Shown: positions 62,568-64,000 of the stretch, piece after piece
Layout: the number at the start of each line of letters is the position of its first letter
Position numbering within the stretch: position 1 is the first letter of the stretch
Assembly (NCBI GenBank): GCA_964629875.1
Contig: CAZVRK010000001.1
Span: 107,288-171,287, forward strand
Source: UBA3495 sp964629875
Lineage (GTDB): Bacteria; Chloroflexota; Dehalococcoidia; Lucifugimonadales; UBA3495
Direction: 5' to 3'
DNA length: 64,000 nucleotides
The notes under the pieces: generated by a model
Databases searched by the model: none
Seen by the model: only the letters and a program-made list of their open reading frames with translations
Told to the model about the DNA's origin: nothing
Program-made: the position numbers and the translations under genes

Positions 62568-62690
62568 AAGCCCCCTTGTTTATTAACGTGGTGTTCATAA
62601 TTATTTCCTAACATAAGTCTTATATTGACACTCGGTATAACTACTCATATCGTAATACCACTTATACTATACCGCTCAAGGGGTGCTGAA

Positions 62691-64000
62691 ATAGCCTCAA
62701 CAATTAAAATTAGCAACGCTCGCTTCCTCATAACCTTAGATCCAGACCGAAGGATAATTCAAGACGGTTCGCTAATCATAGAAGGAACCGACATAACTCA
62801 TGTCGGTTCCTCGTCTGAATTATCAGGGATTGCCGTTGATCAGGTGGTGGATGCGACTGACCTTGTTATAACGCCAGGTTTTGTTAATTGCCATATGCAT
62901 ATTAGTTATGCACATGCTGTACGTGGAATATACCCAGACAACATCGGTCCTCAATATCTTCCTACCGTATTCAAACTTCAACAAGATATGACAGACGAAG
63001 AAGAATACTACACTACATTGCTAGGCATAACAGAGCTAATAAAATACGGGACGACTTGTTTCCTAGACCCTGGAACTACCAAATTCCTTGACGTTTGCAT
63101 GGAAGCATACGAATTAACAGGCGCTCGGGTAATTATAGGCAGTAACGTTGTTGATAAAGAGAACCCCCTAAACATACCTGTCTCAAGCACAGAGGATGCC
63201 GCCACAGAAATCGAACGCGTGATACAAATGTACGACAATAAGCTAAACGGTATGATCACAGCCTGGGCTATGCCATTTTCACCAGCTTATTCCTCTGACA
63301 GCCTGCTTCGCATAGCAAAAGAGATCGCAGACAAATACAACACAGGACTGACATTACATTACAATAATTCCGAAGAATTCATAAACAACACTATCGCACA
63401 CTACGGAAAGCGACCTACTGAAGTATTATCAGACCTAGGACTACTAGGCCCGAGAACGTTGTTAGCCCACGCTCTTGGTCTACACACATCTGAATTACAA
63501 CTATTAAGGGATAGTAAAACGAAAATCGCCATTTGTCCCACTGCCGCTATCAAATCGGGCGCTGGTATATCCCACAACTCACTTGTACCAGAAATGCTGG
63601 ATCTGGGCATAACAATCGGACTCGGCACTGATGCGGCAAACAATTCAAATCTCATAGAAACAATGAGATCCATGTATCTTTCCGCAGTAATATTTAAGGA
63701 TGGTAGGAACGATGTGAACATGGTGTCCGCAGAAACAGCTTTAGAGATGGCTACAATCAACGCAGCACATGCCGTAGGCCTAGCAGACCGTATCGGCTCA
63801 CTCGAGGTCGGAAAGCGAGCAGACATAGTCATGTTCGATACTATGCGCCCAGAATGGGGCTCTCTATTCAATCCGGTCAACAACTTGGTCTACAGCGCAG
63901 ATGGAAGAAGTGTAAAGATGGTGTTTATAAATGGTCGGCTTGTAGTTTCAGACCATACCCCACTATTTATCGACGAATCTGAATTAATTCGAAAAGTTCA
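62691..64000 (+). CDS. Amidohydrolase (AtzA/TrzN/SsnA-like), 3' end beyond the window, unusual start
   Basis: The 436 visible codons form an amidohydrolase-superfamily deaminase/chlorohydrolase. The beta-sandwich start ASTIKISNARFLITLDPDR leads into PGFVNCHMHIS (first His pair), LTLHYNN, LLAHALGL and LGTDAANNSN (metal Asp). The final residues VGKRADIVMFD close the barrel. Expected reactions: hydrolytic removal of ammonia or chloride from an aromatic N-heterocycle, or a similar deamination. No ATG, GTG or TTG starts the frame close to where homologues begin. ATA at 62691 follows AAGGGGTG with 5 nt between, exactly at the expected Met. An in-frame TTG at 62625 has no ribosome site. Confidence 0.87.
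   Translation, partial: MASTIKISNARFLITLDPDRRIIQDGSLIIEGTDITHVGSSSELSGIAVDQVVDATDLVITPGFVNCHMHISYAHAVRGIYPDNIGPQYLPTVFKLQQDMTDEEEYYTTLLGITELIKYGTTCFLDPGTTKFLDVCMEAYELTGARVIIGSNVVDKENPLNIPVSSTEDAATEIERVIQMYDNKLNGMITAWAMPFSPAYSSDSLLRIAKEIADKYNTGLTLHYNNSEEFINNTIAHYGKRPTEVLSDLGLLGPRTLLAHALGLHTSELQLLRDSKTKIAICPTAAIKSGAGISHNSLVPEMLDLGITIGLGTDAANNSNLIETMRSMYLSAVIFKDGRNDVNMVSAETALEMATINAAHAVGLADRIGSLEVGKRADIVMFDTMRPEWGSLFNPVNNLVYSADGRSVKMVFINGRLVVSDHTPLFIDESELIRKV

Noticed and set aside
62625..62668. TTGACA with TATACT as a promoter of the amidohydrolase, or TTG 62625 as its start
   Set aside because: The spacing is 32 nt, too long for a sigma70 promoter. The TTG has no ribosome site, and the extra residues do not look like part of the protein.
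1..64000. CRISPR arrays, prophage, insertion sequences, tRNA or rRNA genes
   Set aside because: No spaced direct repeats, transposase or integrase genes, and no cloverleaf-like spacer were seen anywhere in the window by eye; a dedicated scan was not possible.

Overview
The window is a 64 kb bacterial stretch of moderate GC, packed almost entirely with metabolic genes. It contains no rRNA, tRNA, transposase, integrase, phage gene or CRISPR array that I can see. The gene mix suggests a Chloroflexota genome, possibly a marine SAR202/Dehalococcoidia-type lineage: fused ChlI/ChlD chelatase with CobN, a luciferase-like F420-type oxidoreductase, DUF971 and FmdB proteins, a geranylgeranyl-reductase-like flavoprotein and several amidohydrolases. 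This placement is inference from gene content only. A run of exactly 100 N at 57238-57337 shows that the piece is a scaffold of unknown gap length, probably from a metagenome or single cell.

Layout. 1-4201: partial YtcJ-like amidohydrolase, then polyprenyl diphosphate synthase and metG on the minus strand. 4202-9809: branched-chain amino acid genes ilvB-ilvN-ilvC-leuA behind a T-box riboswitch, with a second Leu-rich leader in front of leuA. 9827-16186: a minus-strand run of AtzG-like protein, amidase, HAD phosphatase, GT20 glycosyltransferase, unknown protein, LLM oxidoreductase and phosphoesterase. 16355-19686: CPBP protease, trpA, aroH and a DAHP synthase whose leader is a complete Tyr-codon attenuator. 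19857-24922: GNAT, cytidylate-kinase-like protein, rhomboid, molybdopterin hydroxylase subunit and MoaD-like protein. 25043-31999: a cobalamin riboswitch in front of cbiE-cobN-chlID. 32083-35852: glycyl-tRNA synthetase, two SDR proteins (one apparently catalytically dead) and birA. 35988-42402: histidine genes hisZ-hisG-(phospholipase-C-like gene)-hisD-hisC-hisB. 42416-50906: enoyl-CoA hydratase, isoprenoid reductase, DUF429, meaB, a cysteinyl-tRNA synthetase fused to a glycosyltransferase, a DUF369 protein, an amino-acid oxidase, FmdB and DUF971. 50999-58327: a TPP enzyme, an FCD-type GntR regulator, a three-gene 2-oxoacid:ferredoxin oxidoreductase resembling oxalate oxidoreductase, and (after the gap) an FMN alpha-hydroxyacid oxidase. 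58382-64000: alpha/beta hydrolase, small membrane protein, TenA, two MaoC-type proteins, a TPR protein, GNAT and a partial amidohydrolase.

The clearest theme is RNA-level control of biosynthesis. Within 21 kb there are a T-box (ilv), a probable Leu leader peptide (leuA), a textbook Tyr attenuator (DAHP synthase) and a B12 riboswitch. The most unusual protein is the CysRS-GT2 fusion. The most interesting metabolic unit is the oxalate-oxidoreductase-like cluster with its own regulator and a good palindromic operator. One gene (62691), and possibly a second (CPBP), appears to lack any usual start codon and may start at AUA.
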